This document shows, piece after piece, positions 8,019 to 15,767 of a stretch of 64,000 bases of DNA; the first letter of the stretch is position 1, and the number at the start of each line of letters is the position of its first letter. The position numbers and the translations under genes are program-made. The notes beneath the pieces are model-generated. The model was not told the origin of the DNA, did no database searches, and saw only the letters and a program-made list of their open reading frames with translations. This stretch comes from Streptomyces hygroscopicus subsp. hygroscopicus (GTDB lineage Bacteria > Actinomycetota > Actinomycetes > Streptomycetales > Streptomycetaceae): positions 186,001 through 250,000 of the forward strand of contig NZ_BSSM01000005.1 in NCBI RefSeq assembly GCF_030269125.1. Direction: 5' to 3'.

Positions 8019-9344
8019 GTGCGGGGGCGCAGGCGTACGGCGTGGGGCGGGCGTAGGGCCGCCGTGATCCTGGCGCTCGGGCTGTGCGGTACGGGCCTGC
8101 AGCCGGCCGCCGCCGCGACGGCCGCCCCCGACACCGGGTCCTACGCCTTCGCCCCCGGCGCCCGCGCCGTCACCGGCACGGCCTCCCCCGCCGACGCACC
8201 GCGGCTCGACCCCGGGCGGGTCTACCGCGGTTCGCTGCCCGCGCACGGCAGGCTCACCTATCGCCTCGACCTCGCCGACGCCGCGGCCACGGCGTACGTC
8301 CCCGTCACCGCCGTACCGCCCGCGCACGCCACCGTCACCTCCACCGACGGCATCCGGGTCTCCGTACGGGACGCGCAGGGCACCGCCTGCTCCTACGCCA
8401 CCGCCCGCTTCGGCGCCGGGCTCAGCCCGCGTCCGGTCACCGCCCTCGGCAAGCGGGAGGCGGGCCGGGCCCTGTGCCAGGGCGCGGGCAGGTACTCCGT
8501 GCTGGTCGAACGCCTCGACACCGGGGACACGGGCACGTCGGCGCCCTGGGACCTGGAGATGGCCCCCGCCCTGGAACCCCGGCTCACCTCCCCGGCGCCG
8601 ACCGGCGCGCCCCCGTCCCGGGACTCCGCCTCGCCCGAGCCGCTCACCGGCGAGGCCCGCGAGCGCGCCGGCGGAGCGGGCTTCGCCACGGCCCGGCCGC
8701 TGGGCCAGGGGGTCTGGCGGACCACGCTCGTGCCCGGCCGGACCCAGTTCTACAAGGTGCCGCTCGACTGGGGCCGCCGGCTCCAGGCCTCCGCCGAACT
8801 GGGCGGCACGCCGGGGCACGGCTACGTCGGCGGCGCGCTCGACCTCTCCCTGTACGACCCCGTGCGCGGCCTGGCCGACGACGCCACCCTCGGCTACACC
8901 GGCGTCCGCGCACCCGTCGCCCTCGCCCCGCTCCCGCCCGTCGAGTACGCGAACCGCTACGCCGCCCCCGCCGCGGTCTCCGCCCTGCGCTTCGCCGGGG
9001 ACTACTACCTGGTGCTGCACCTCAGCGACCGCCTGACCGCGACGTTCGGGCAGGGGCCGTACGAGGTGACGCTGCGGGTCCGCGTGGACGGCCGGGCGCA
9101 CGCCGGGCCGGGGTATGCCGGGCGGCCCGAGCCGGACGGCGTCTTCACGCCCTCGGCGTCGGACGGGCCGGCGACGGTGGTCGAGGGCGACGGAGGCGCC
9201 GGGGCCGACGGCTCGGCGGGGATGCGGGCCCTCGCGGCCGGCGGGATCGGGCTGGGGACCGCGCTGCTGCTGGTGCTCGGCGGCTGGACGCTGGCGGTCC
9301 GGCGCGCTCAGACGCGGGTCAGCGCCCAGAAGCCCACGGCGTAG
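8019..9344 (+). CDS. Exported protein with C-terminal membrane anchor, function unknown
   Basis: About 441 residues. A twin-Arg-rich N-terminus followed by AVILALGLCG and an AAAATA region forms a signal peptide. Two beta-rich modules follow, with similar openings: RVYRGSLPAHGRLTYRLDL near the start and GVWRTTLVPGRTQFYKVPL in the middle. A Ser/Pro linker separates them, and a C-terminal membrane helix with a basic tail ends the protein. Related exported proteins in streptomycetes often sit beside von Willebrand A genes; none is here. I chose GTG 8019 because GGGGGG lies seven bases ahead; ATG 8004 and ATG 7983 are in-frame alternatives. Its last 37 bp overlap the convergent kinase gene. Confidence 0.7.
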   Translation: MRGRRRTAWGGRRAAVILALGLCGTGLQPAAAATAAPDTGSYAFAPGARAVTGTASPADAPRLDPGRVYRGSLPAHGRLTYRLDLADAAATAYVPVTAVPPAHATVTSTDGIRVSVRDAQGTACSYATARFGAGLSPRPVTALGKREAGRALCQGAGRYSVLVERLDTGDTGTSAPWDLEMAPALEPRLTSPAPTGAPPSRDSASPEPLTGEARERAGGAGFATARPLGQGVWRTTLVPGRTQFYKVPLDWGRRLQASAELGGTPGHGYVGGALDLSLYDPVRGLADDATLGYTGVRAPVALAPLPPVEYANRYAAPAAVSALRFAGDYYLVLHLSDRLTATFGQGPYEVTLRVRVDGRAHAGPGYAGRPEPDGVFTPSASDGPATVVEGDGGAGADGSAGMRALAAGGIGLGTALLLVLGGWTLAVRRAQTRVSAQKPTA

Positions 9345-10624
9345 CAGGCCAGCGCCAGCAGGAGGATCGGGACGACGGCCTTGGCCGGAGGGCCGGGACG
9401 GCGGCGCGCGCGGCGGCCGTGGGTGGCCGGGGTGCGGGGCGCGGCGAGCGGGGGCGCCTGGGGGGCCGGGGCGGTGTACGCGGCGGTGATGCTGTCGCCG
9501 GGTCGCACGGGGTGCGGGGGCCACGAGCCGTAGGTGGGCGTGGGCGTGGGCGTGGGCGTGGGCGGTGGAAAGGGCGTGGGCGTCGGGGGTGCGGCGGGGG
9601 GAGGCGGCGTGAGAGGCGGGGGTGGGGTGGGGTCGGTGGCCGGGGGAGGCGGGAGGCGGAAGCTTCCGGTGTCCGACAGGTCGCCGGTGCCGGAGGGGGT
9701 GTCCGGCGGTGGGGCTGCGCTTGGACCGGGCTTCGGCGAACTCCTCGGGGGGCCGTCGGGACCGAATCCCGGAGGCAGGGGAGGGAGCTGGTCGAAGATC
9801 TCGATCGGTTCGTCGTCCAGGGTCGGCTCCGGCAGGAGCTCGATGACGGCGGCCAGTGACTTGCGCGCTCCCGTGGCGGAGCGGTACCGCGCCTGCGGAT
9901 CAGGTTGGAGCAGCGTGGCGACGACCTCCCACAGCGGCCCGGGGATGCCCTTGGGCGCGCCCGGTGTGCCGTGCTCCGTGAAGTACCGGACGATTTCACC
10001 GGCGTCGGGTTTGGCGCCTTCGAGGAGATAAAGGGCGACGAGGCCCACGGCGAACAGGTCGGCCGTGTAGTCCGGGTCGGCGCCCGCGAGTTGCTCCGGG
10101 GCGAGGTAACCGGGTGTTCCCACCACGAGGTTGGTCTCGGTCAGGCGCGGCTCGCCGAACCGCATGGCGATGCCGAAGTCCCCGAGCCGCAGCCGCGGGC
10201 GGCCCGTACCGGTCGCCTCCAGAAGGATGTTGGCGGGCTTGATGTCCCGGTGCACGACGCCCTCCGCGTGCACGGCGGCGAGCCCGGAGAGCAGCTGGTC
10301 GAGCAGGACGCACACGAACGCGGGCGGCAGGGGGCCGTAGTCGTTGACGAGGCGGACGAGGGAGCCGCCGGCGACCAGGTCCATGGTGAACAGCACCTGG
10401 TCGTCGTCGGCGGCCCAGCTGGCCGGGGCGAGCACATGGGGGTGGTCGATCCGCAGGGCCTGCTCGCGCACGAAGCGCAGGAGGGAGTGGGCGTCGCGCT
10501 GCTGGAGGACCTTGGCGGCCACGTAGCGCCGCCGCCGGTGGTCCCAGACCCGCCATACGTCGCCCGCGCCGCCGCGCCCGATCGGGTCGGCCAGTTCGTA
10601 CCGGCCGTTGAACATCTCACCCAT
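9308..10624 (-). CDS. Membrane-anchored Ser/Thr protein kinase, proline-rich linker
   Basis: 438 residues. The kinase domain (about 8-270) has the glycine loop GRGGAGDVW, Lys38 in AAKVL, HRDIKPANI with catalytic Asp127, and DFG at 149-151. The APE-like motif is LAPEQL. A long Pro/Thr-rich segment (about 320-370, with repeated PT dipeptides) leads to one C-terminal membrane helix (about 415-433) and only a few residues outside (TRV), so there is no extracellular sensor such as PASTA. It probably phosphorylates cytoplasmic targets; none is identified. The next gene upstream on the same strand is an HTH regulator 75 bp away. The 3' end overlaps the facing exported-protein gene. Confidence 0.93.
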   Translation of the reverse strand: MGEMFNGRYELADPIGRGGAGDVWRVWDHRRRRYVAAKVLQQRDAHSLLRFVREQALRIDHPHVLAPASWAADDDQVLFTMDLVAGGSLVRLVNDYGPLPPAFVCVLLDQLLSGLAAVHAEGVVHRDIKPANILLEATGTGRPRLRLGDFGIAMRFGEPRLTETNLVVGTPGYLAPEQLAGADPDYTADLFAVGLVALYLLEGAKPDAGEIVRYFTEHGTPGAPKGIPGPLWEVVATLLQPDPQARYRSATGARKSLAAVIELLPEPTLDDEPIEIFDQLPPLPPGFGPDGPPRSSPKPGPSAAPPPDTPSGTGDLSDTGSFRLPPPPATDPTPPPPLTPPPPAAPPTPTPFPPPTPTPTPTPTYGSWPPHPVRPGDSITAAYTAPAPQAPPLAAPRTPATHGRRARRRPGPPAKAVVPILLLALACYAVGFWALTRV

Positions 10625-10699
10625 GACTGCCGCAGCTCCTCCCCCTCGGGCCCCTCGGGCCCCCGCCCCTCCCGGCTTCCCCCTGTGCCGGACGGGTGT

Positions 10700-11248
10700 T
10701 CAGTTCTGGTGCGACTGGTAGTGCGCGACCGCGTCGGAGGTGCGGCCGGCGCCGTAGACCCGCAGGAACTCGGCGAGTTCGGGCTGGGTCGGGGCGAGCG
10801 CGTCCGCGGCCTCGATGATGTCGCTCGCCGCGGCGACCGAGCGCAGCAGCGACTGGATCTCACGGACGACCCGCTTGACGGTGGGCGCGCCCGAACCGTT
10901 CGTCGTCTGCGTGGTGTTGCTCAGCACCGAGCCCCCCTGGGACTTCTTGATCTCGTCCATCCGCTCGGTCGCCTCGGCGGCGCTGACACTGCCGTCCGCC
11001 ACCTGTGCCGCCAGCTCCTGGAGCAGCTGCACCCGCTGGACCACCGCGGGGTTGCCGATCTTGGCCCGCTGGCCGCTCATCAGCTGCGAGAGCATGGGAG
11101 CGGACAGCCCCAGGACCGCGGCGAGACGGGCCTGGTTGAGCCCCAGATCGTCGATCAGCTTACGGAAGAGCGCCCCCAGCGGCTCTCCGTACCAGTTCCG
11201 CTGAAGCTCTCTCGCTCTCGCGGTGGCTTCCTGCTGTGCGGCGTCCAT
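10700..11248 (-). CDS. XRE-type helix-turn-helix DNA-binding protein
   Basis: 182 residues. The HTH covers about residues 29-62 (LIDDLGLNQARLAAVLG, then SAPMLSQLMSG as recognition helix). A conserved stretch QRAKIGNPAVVQRVQLLQELA follows. The C-terminal half is helical with a Ser/Thr/Gln/Gly-rich hinge near 108-122. This looks like the Streptomyces regulator conserved between tRNA-Ala and a kinase gene. Targets are unknown. It ends 75 bp before the kinase gene, so co-transcription is possible. A role in passing signals from that kinase is only conjecture from position. Confidence 0.82.
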   Translation of the reverse strand: MDAAQQEATARARELQRNWYGEPLGALFRKLIDDLGLNQARLAAVLGLSAPMLSQLMSGQRAKIGNPAVVQRVQLLQELAAQVADGSVSAAEATERMDEIKKSQGGSVLSNTTQTTNGSGAPTVKRVVREIQSLLRSVAAASDIIEAADALAPTQPELAEFLRVYGAGRTSDAVAHYQSHQN

Positions 11249-11431
11249 TGCGTCTCCCCATCGCTTCCCCTGAATACCGCGGTTCGCTGTAGCGAACCAC
11301 GGTTGAGCATCTTACGGAGCGTGGTCATCCCCGGGGACCCCCAATCTTTTTGCGGGATACGGGGGGTGACCCGGTAGTCTGGTCCCCGGCACCGGCCGGG
11401 ACACGCATCCGCCGGGAGCCACTCCCTTCCC

Positions 11432-11504
11432 GGGGCCTTAGCTCAGTTGGTAGAGCGCCGTCTTTGCATGGCGGATGTCAGGGGTTCGACTCCCCTAGGC
11501 TCCA
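11432..11504 (+). tRNA. tRNA-Ala (TGC)
   Basis: Acceptor arms GGGGCCT and AGGCTCC pair with one G-T wobble. The D-loop is AGTTGGTA, the anticodon loop TTTGCAT reads TGC, and the T-arm is GGGGTTCGACTCCCC. CCA is not encoded. A -10-like TAGTCT (11375-11380) lies about 50 bp upstream with only a weak -35. Confidence 0.97.
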
Positions 11505-11511
11505 CTTCCTC

Positions 11512-11557
11512 AAGAACCCTCTGACCTGCGGAAACGTCGGTCAGAGGGTTCTTTTTT
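11512..11557 (+). terminator. Strong terminator after tRNA-Ala
   Basis: A 15-bp perfect stem (11512-11526 with 11539-11553) and a 12-base loop, running into TTTTTT (11552-11557). This is the most canonical rho-independent terminator in the window. Its right arm overlaps the last codons of the facing regulator pseudogene. Confidence 0.92.
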
Positions 11558-12090
11558 CCGCACGGTCCGCCCGTCCGTGCGCGGCGGCGTCGGTTCGTCC
11601 GGCGAGCGTCCCCAGCGTCCTCAGCGCCTCCTTCGCCGCCTCGTCGTCGGGAAGGTAGGCCGGCGCCCGGCTCGTCCACCGCGGCGAGCCTGACGTACCG
11701 CAGCCGGAGGTCCCCGGCCACCGGGTGCCGGAAATGGCGCACGGCGGGATGGAACGCCGACGTCTCGTGCCGGTCGTACCAGCGGGCCGCGTCCGGGTCG
11801 GCCGGCAGTTCCCCGGTGATCTCCGCATAGCGGCGGTCCCCCGGACGCCGGGCCGCCTTCGCCCGGAACCGGCCGAGCAGACTCCGCGCCTCCTGCTCCC
11901 AACTGGCCGGCAGCGTACGGCTCGGGGTCGGCGGAAGGCCGGCCACAGCAGGTTGCGCTGCCTGGGCGCCAGCCGTGCCAGGTCGGTGAGCAGCGCCGTG
12001 TACCCCGAGTTCCAGGCCGGCAGGTCCCGGTGCGGGTCGTGGATCGCGGAAAGGTTGCTCGGCGCAACGAACCTCCGCCGGACATCGAGC
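11541..12090 (-). pseudogene. Decayed MmyB-like XRE regulator, C-terminal part
   Basis: Reading leftwards, three frames together give the ligand-binding domain of MmyB-like regulators. In order these are: DLPAWNSGYTALLTDLARL and RQRNLLWPAF; then DPEPYAA in a second frame; then SWEQEARSLLGRFRAKAAR through FRHPVAGDLRLRYVRLAAVDEP in a third; and finally YLPDDEAAKEALRTLG back in the first. Three shifts in the same direction (near 11930, 11910 and 11665) restore the frame, so each looks like a one-base insertion. The N-terminal HTH that starts such proteins is absent. The gene is therefore dead, unless assembly errors are responsible for the shifts. Confidence 0.72.
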
Positions 12091-12158
12091 GTCTTCAGGT
12101 GCGTGGGTGCGCACTGACCTCGCGCACCGAGTCGTATTCGAGGGGAACCGAACACGTC

Positions 12159-12701
12159 ATGAAGACCAAAATGACCACCGTGGCCCTTGCGGCGATCGTC
12201 GCCGCCGGCACCGCCGTCGCCGCCGTCCCGGCCTCGGCCGCCACCGCCAAGGCCGCGCCGACGCGTTGCCACACCGCCGACCTGAAGGCCGGTTTCGCCA
12301 CCGGGGACGACGCGAAGCCGGAGATGGGGCGGGCCGGGAAGCAGACGCAGGCGTTCATCTGGTTCACCAACAAGAGCAACCGCACCTGCACCCTGTCCGG
12401 CTTCGCCGGTGTCGACATGGTCGGTGCCCAGAAGACCGACGGCACCTGGTCCCTGGTGCGCTCCTCCAAGAGGCCCACGAAGATCACCCTGGGGCGGGGG
12501 GACACGACGGACTTCAGCATCAACCTGCTCCCCGTTGCCGGGTCCACGCCGCAGAAGGAGAAGTTCGTCCCCGCGACGTTCCTGGTCACCCCGCCGAACG
12601 AGACAAAGCACTTCACCCTGAAGTGGCCGTTCGGCGGCCAGATCCTGAAGCAGGACGGCGCCACCCACCCGGGCACCTATCTCAACCCGGTCGGGCAGTA
12701 A
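12159..12701 (+). CDS. Secreted DUF4232 protein
   Basis: 180 residues. The signal peptide (MKTKMTTVALAAIVAAGTAV, cut near ASAATAKAA) is followed by a DUF4232 domain. Typical features are TRCHTADLKAGF at its start, the conserved second Cys in NRTCTLSGFAGVDM, and a C-terminal beta region ending in TYLNPVGQ. The two cysteines probably form a disulfide outside the cell. DUF4232 proteins are abundant secreted or lipid-anchored actinobacterial proteins of unknown role. The ATG at 12159 follows AGGGGA by about 12 bases. It stands intact between two sets of gene remnants. Confidence 0.88.
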   Translation: MKTKMTTVALAAIVAAGTAVAAVPASAATAKAAPTRCHTADLKAGFATGDDAKPEMGRAGKQTQAFIWFTNKSNRTCTLSGFAGVDMVGAQKTDGTWSLVRSSKRPTKITLGRGDTTDFSINLLPVAGSTPQKEKFVPATFLVTPPNETKHFTLKWPFGGQILKQDGATHPGTYLNPVGQ

Positions 12702-12704
12702 TCC

Positions 12705-13065
12705 CCCGGGGCCGCGCGGTCGGGGCTGCCAGGGGGGCCTTGACCGCGCGGCGCTCGTCCGTCGCCCGGTAGCCCCCGGCGACCTGGCCCAGGGGCAGGA
12801 CGAGGTCGAGACCCTGCCCGGCTGGATCCGGCCGGACAGGACGCGGTCGATCAGGTCGGGCAGGAAGCGGCGGCCGGGTGCCGGGCCGCCGCGCAGGCCG
12901 ACCTGGGAGAAGAACAGCTCCTGTCCGTCGACGGCCACCTCGTGCGGGACGCCGACGTTGCCGCCGGGGCGGGACGAGTGCGGGGCCTGCCGCGTGGACT
13001 CGGCGGTGCCGACGCAATCCAGGGCCGAGTCCGCGCCGATGCCGCCGGTCCCGCGGAACACCACG
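12705..13065 (-). pseudogene. Remnant of a zinc-dependent alcohol dehydrogenase
   Basis: Leftward translation gives the C-terminal third of a zinc alcohol dehydrogenase: LDCVGTAESTRQ, a glycine-rich RPGGNVG, VPHEVAVDGQELFFSQVGL, then FLPDLIDRVLSGRIQPGRV. The match continues in another frame as LDLVLPLGQVAGGYRATDERRAVKA. There is at least one frameshift (near 12815), and the catalytic and zinc-binding N-terminus is missing. The 5' break lies near 13060, exactly where a rightward remnant begins. Boundaries are approximate. Confidence 0.68.
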
Positions 13066-13154
13066 CCTACGCGGGGATGTTCCTGACGGCCGCGGTCCTC
13101 GGCGTCCCGCTGACCGTGGCCGCCGCCGTGGGCCGTGCCCGTTACCGGAACTGA
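13045..13154 (+). pseudogene. Short remnant, probably the end of a transporter gene
   Basis: The frame gives HHAYAGMFLTAAVLGVPLTV then AAAVGRARYRN and a stop. One hydrophobic helix with a basic tail is typical of the last helix of MFS proteins. Nothing upstream in frame continues it; the sequence before it belongs to the alcohol dehydrogenase remnant on the other strand. Identity is tentative. Confidence 0.35.
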
Positions 13155-13255
13155 CCGAGCCGCGCGCGCCGGGCGCCGCCGACCGGGTGGGTTTTCCGGG
13201 GGCGGTACGGGTGTCGGCCGGGGGACGGTGCGTGCGATCCCGTAGGAGATGGGTC

Positions 13256-13592
13256 GTGAGATTTTCCTCGTATGCGATGAGACCACGACCGCGGAGCCGG
13301 GCGAGCGCCGCGCTGACGGTGCTGCTGGCGGCCCTGTTCGCCCCCCTGTTCGCCGCCCTGCGCCTGGCCGCCCTCGCCGCGCCGTCCGCGCGTGCCGTCG
13401 CGCCGGCCCGGGACGCCGACGGCCGGGGGCGGTCGGAAGACGGGGCGGACACCGACGGCCGCGCGTGGATCGGGCCGCAGTCGCCCGACGGCCGTGTCTC
13501 CACCTCACCTCCCCGGTCACGTTCGCCCCCCGTGGAGGCCGGCCCCCGGAGCGCGCCGGAGCGACGCGCGCGACCGGAACGAACCTGTGATC
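13256..13592 (+). pseudogene. Possible small secreted protein gene with a frameshift
   Basis: A GTG at 13256 with AGGAGA upstream opens a frame with a plausible signal peptide (basic MRPRPRSRASAAL, then LTVLLAALFAPLF, then APSARAVAP). Third-position GC is high to about base 13498 (DGRAWIGPQSPDGRV). It then collapses in this frame and recovers in the next frame (HLTSPVTFAPRGGRPPERAG, ending NL and stop at 13592). Either the gene is frameshifted or it is only a chance frame. I do not recognise the product. Confidence 0.35.
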
Positions 13593-13719
13593 CACACGCC
13601 CGGCAAGCGGGCCCCCGGTCGCCGGGTGGGCCGATTGCGGTGATCCTGTCAGGGAGAGCGTGGCTGGTTCGCACGGCCGCTGTGCGTACGGGGCCGTGCC
13701 GCACAGGAAGGCGACGCCC

Positions 13720-14148
13720 ATGGCGGCGATATCCAACAAGACACAGCGCGGACACGGGGAGGCCGGGGGCGGTCCTGCCGTCGACAGCGCTTCCCTGGCC
13801 GCCGGGGCCATGCTGATGCTCAGCGGGCCGCTCAGCATCCTCATGGGCGCGGCGGGCATCGCGAACGACAGCCTGTTCGCCGCGTCGACCGGGTACGCCT
13901 ACGGCTTCGGCCTGACGGCCTGGGGCATCATCCACCTCGTCATCGGCGTGTTGCTGGTCGTGGCGGCCTTCGGCCTGCTCGCCGGCAAGAGCTGGGGCCG
14001 CGGGGCCGGCATGGTGGCAGCGGGCGTCAGCCTGATCACCCAGTTCATGTTCGTCCCGTACTACCCCGCGTGGGCGATACCCGTGATGGCGCTGGACCTG
14101 TTGATCCTTTTCGCCCTGACCAGGACCCACATCGAGACCGCCCGGTAG
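13720..14148 (+). CDS. DUF7144-type four-helix membrane protein
   Basis: 142 residues. A short polar N-terminus is followed by four hydrophobic segments: AGAMLMLSGPLSILMGAAGI, GLTAWGIIHLVIGVLLVVAA, a third after GKSWGRGAGMV, and IPVMALDLLILFAL. Such proteins are common in Streptomyces, often in several copies, and are integral to the cytoplasmic membrane. Function unknown. ATG 13720 is preferred over 13660 because AGGAAG lies ten bases ahead and the family begins near here. Monocistronic; a parS site lies 80 bp beyond its stop. Confidence 0.78.
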   Translation: MAAISNKTQRGHGEAGGGPAVDSASLAAGAMLMLSGPLSILMGAAGIANDSLFAASTGYAYGFGLTAWGIIHLVIGVLLVVAAFGLLAGKSWGRGAGMVAAGVSLITQFMFVPYYPAWAIPVMALDLLILFALTRTHIETAR

Positions 14149-14227
14149 GCGCCCTCCCACTGACCGGCTGACCGGCCGCGGGCCCTCCCACCGGCCGCGG
14201 GCCTCCTACCGACCGGCCGCGGCGGAC

Positions 14228-14241
14228 GTTTCACGTGAAAC
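14228..14241. promoter_or_regulatory. parS: parS site (ParB-binding centromere)
   Basis: The perfect palindrome GTTTCACGTGAAAC, identical to the core of bacterial parS. In Streptomyces about twenty such sites cluster around oriC and are loaded by ParB for chromosome segregation. This one lies in the 135-bp gap between two convergent genes. Confidence 0.92.
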
Positions 14242-14283
14242 GGGCTCCTCCCGGGGAAGGAGCCCGCTCCCCGGGCCCGTTGT

Positions 14284-14949
14284 TCAGGCCGGCTCGTCGC
14301 CGCCGCCGTCCACCGAGCCGCTGCCGTCCACCGAGCCGAGGCCGCCGCCCGACTCGGGTACCTCCGTCGCGGCCGGCGGCTCGACCAGCCACTCGGGGTT
14401 GGCCTGCCGGTCCCACCACTTCCATGCCGCGTAGGCGCCGCCCGTCACCAGGGCCGCCAGCGCCAGCATCTTCGCGGCACGCCCAGCCCGGCACCTGCGC
14501 GCCTTGCGCCGGGCCAGCTTCTGGATGTCCCGCGCCGAGACCTGACCGCGCAGCGCGGCCAGTGCGGCGGCGCCCCGGGCAGCGGCCTCGTCCGCCACGG
14601 GCGCGGCGGCGGCCATCGCGTGCTCGATCCGGGGCCGGGAGTACTCGGCCGCCTGCCGGGCGGCCTTACGGGTACGGCAGGCGGCCTCGTGCGCGGCGAG
14701 GTCCACCTTCGGCGGGACACAGGTGCGCCGAGCCTGTTCCAGACGCGGGGCGAGCCGGGCGTCGTACTGCACGCGGGCCTGTTCGGCGGCCTGCGACACC
14801 ACGGGCGCCAGCCGTACGCGTGCCTCCTGCGCGTAGAACGCGGCACGCTCCTTGGCCGTGTCGGCGTAAGGCGCCACCACTTCCGCGGCGTGCAGCACGC
14901 TGTCCTTCGCCGAGCCGGTCGCGGCGCGCACGCTGTCAATGCGGGTCAC
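14284..14949 (-). CDS. DUF5324 protein
   Basis: 221 residues. A long, charged, mostly helical N-terminal part starts [20 protein letters not shown]. Repeated Ala-rich amphipathic helices ([38 protein letters not shown]) recall apolipophorin-like or late-embryogenesis-type helices. One membrane segment lies near residues 160-175 ([16 protein letters not shown]), and an acidic Gly/Ser tail carries the short repeat [12 protein letters not shown]. It matches the DUF5324 family found in streptomycetes; role unknown. The parS site is 43 bp after its stop. It diverges from cypA across about 190 bp. Confidence 0.82.
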   Translation of the reverse strand: MTRIDSVRAATGSAKDSVLHAAEVVAPYADTAKERAAFYAQEARVRLAPVVSQAAEQARVQYDARLAPRLEQARRTCVPPKVDLAAHEAACRTRKAARQAAEYSRPRIEHAMAAAAPVADEAAARGAAALAALRGQVSARDIQKLARRKARRCRAGRAAKMLALAALVTGGAYAAWKWWDRQANPEWLVEPPAATEVPESGGGLGSVDGSGSVDGGGDEPA

Positions 14950-15142
14950 GGTTTTCCTCCTCCTCGGTGGCGTACGGAATTCGACTTTCCACCCATTTAC
15001 GGATCATGCCTGTCCGCGCGCCATGCGGCATGCGCGGACGGGCATACGGGTGCCGCTCCTTCCTTCGGTTGGCCGACTGGCGCCGTGGGGGCCCATGCAT
15101 GCGAGGATCGGAGCGTCACAGGAAGACAACGGAAGGCAGATC

Positions 15143-15673
15143 GTGGCCGAGCAGCTTTACGCCACCCTGAAGACCAACCACGGCGACATCGAGGTCCGGC
15201 TGCTGCCGAACCACGCGCCCGTCACGGTCAGGAACTTTGTCGAGCTGGCCAAGGGCGAGCGCGAGTGGACCCACCCGGAGACCGGCAAGAAGAGCACCGA
15301 CCCGCTCTACGACGGCACGATCTTCCACCGTGTCATCAGCGGCTTCATGATCCAGGGCGGCGACCCGCTGGGCAGCGGCATCGGCGGTCCGGGCTACAAG
15401 TTCGCGGACGAGTTCCACCCGGACCTCTCCTTCAACAAGCCCTACCTGCTGGCCATGGCCAACGCCGGCCCGGGTACCAACGGCTCGCAGTTCTTCATCA
15501 CCGTCGCGCCGACCACCTGGCTGACCGGCAAGCACACGATCTTCGGCGAGGTCACCGACCCCGCCAGCCAGAAGGTCGTGGACGAGATCGCGGCCGTGAA
15601 GACCGGTCGTAACGACCGTCCCGCCCAGGACGTCGTGATCAACTCGGTCGTCGTCGAGACCCGCGAGGGCTGA
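15143..15673 (+). CDS. cypA: Cyclophilin-type peptidyl-prolyl isomerase
   Basis: 176 residues, the size of a single-domain cytoplasmic cyclophilin that catalyses cis-trans isomerisation of peptidyl-prolyl bonds. Active-site motifs are present: [15 protein letters not shown] (about residues 64-78), [10 protein letters not shown] (about 108-117), and the catalytic Arg in FHRV. The tryptophan region reads [17 protein letters not shown] 15143 is the start, with GGAAGG ahead; no signal peptide is present. Its place just before a rhomboid gene matches cypA of other streptomycetes. It may assist folding generally. Confidence 0.96.
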   Translation: MAEQLYATLKTNHGDIEVRLLPNHAPVTVRNFVELAKGEREWTHPETGKKSTDPLYDGTIFHRVISGFMIQGGDPLGSGIGGPGYKFADEFHPDLSFNKPYLLAMANAGPGTNGSQFFITVAPTTWLTGKHTIFGEVTDPASQKVVDEIAAVKTGRNDRPAQDVVINSVVVETREG

Positions 15674-15767
15674 CGGAACGCCCCACGGGGAACCAATCGC
15701 CCCGCTCGTCCGTAAGGATGGGCGGGGCGGGGTATGTGCCGGGGGAGTGCCAGAGGAGCGAGGGATC

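Noticed and set aside
7659..9524. A 621-codon minus-strand frame over the exported protein gene
   Set aside because: Low-complexity translation and no ribosome site. The plus-strand frame has a signal peptide, beta modules and membrane anchor.
11541..13600. A mobile element at the decayed zone after tRNA-Ala
   Set aside because: tRNA genes are common integration sites, but no integrase, no transposase and no repeat of the tRNA 3' end was found. Deletion and decay explain the remnants.
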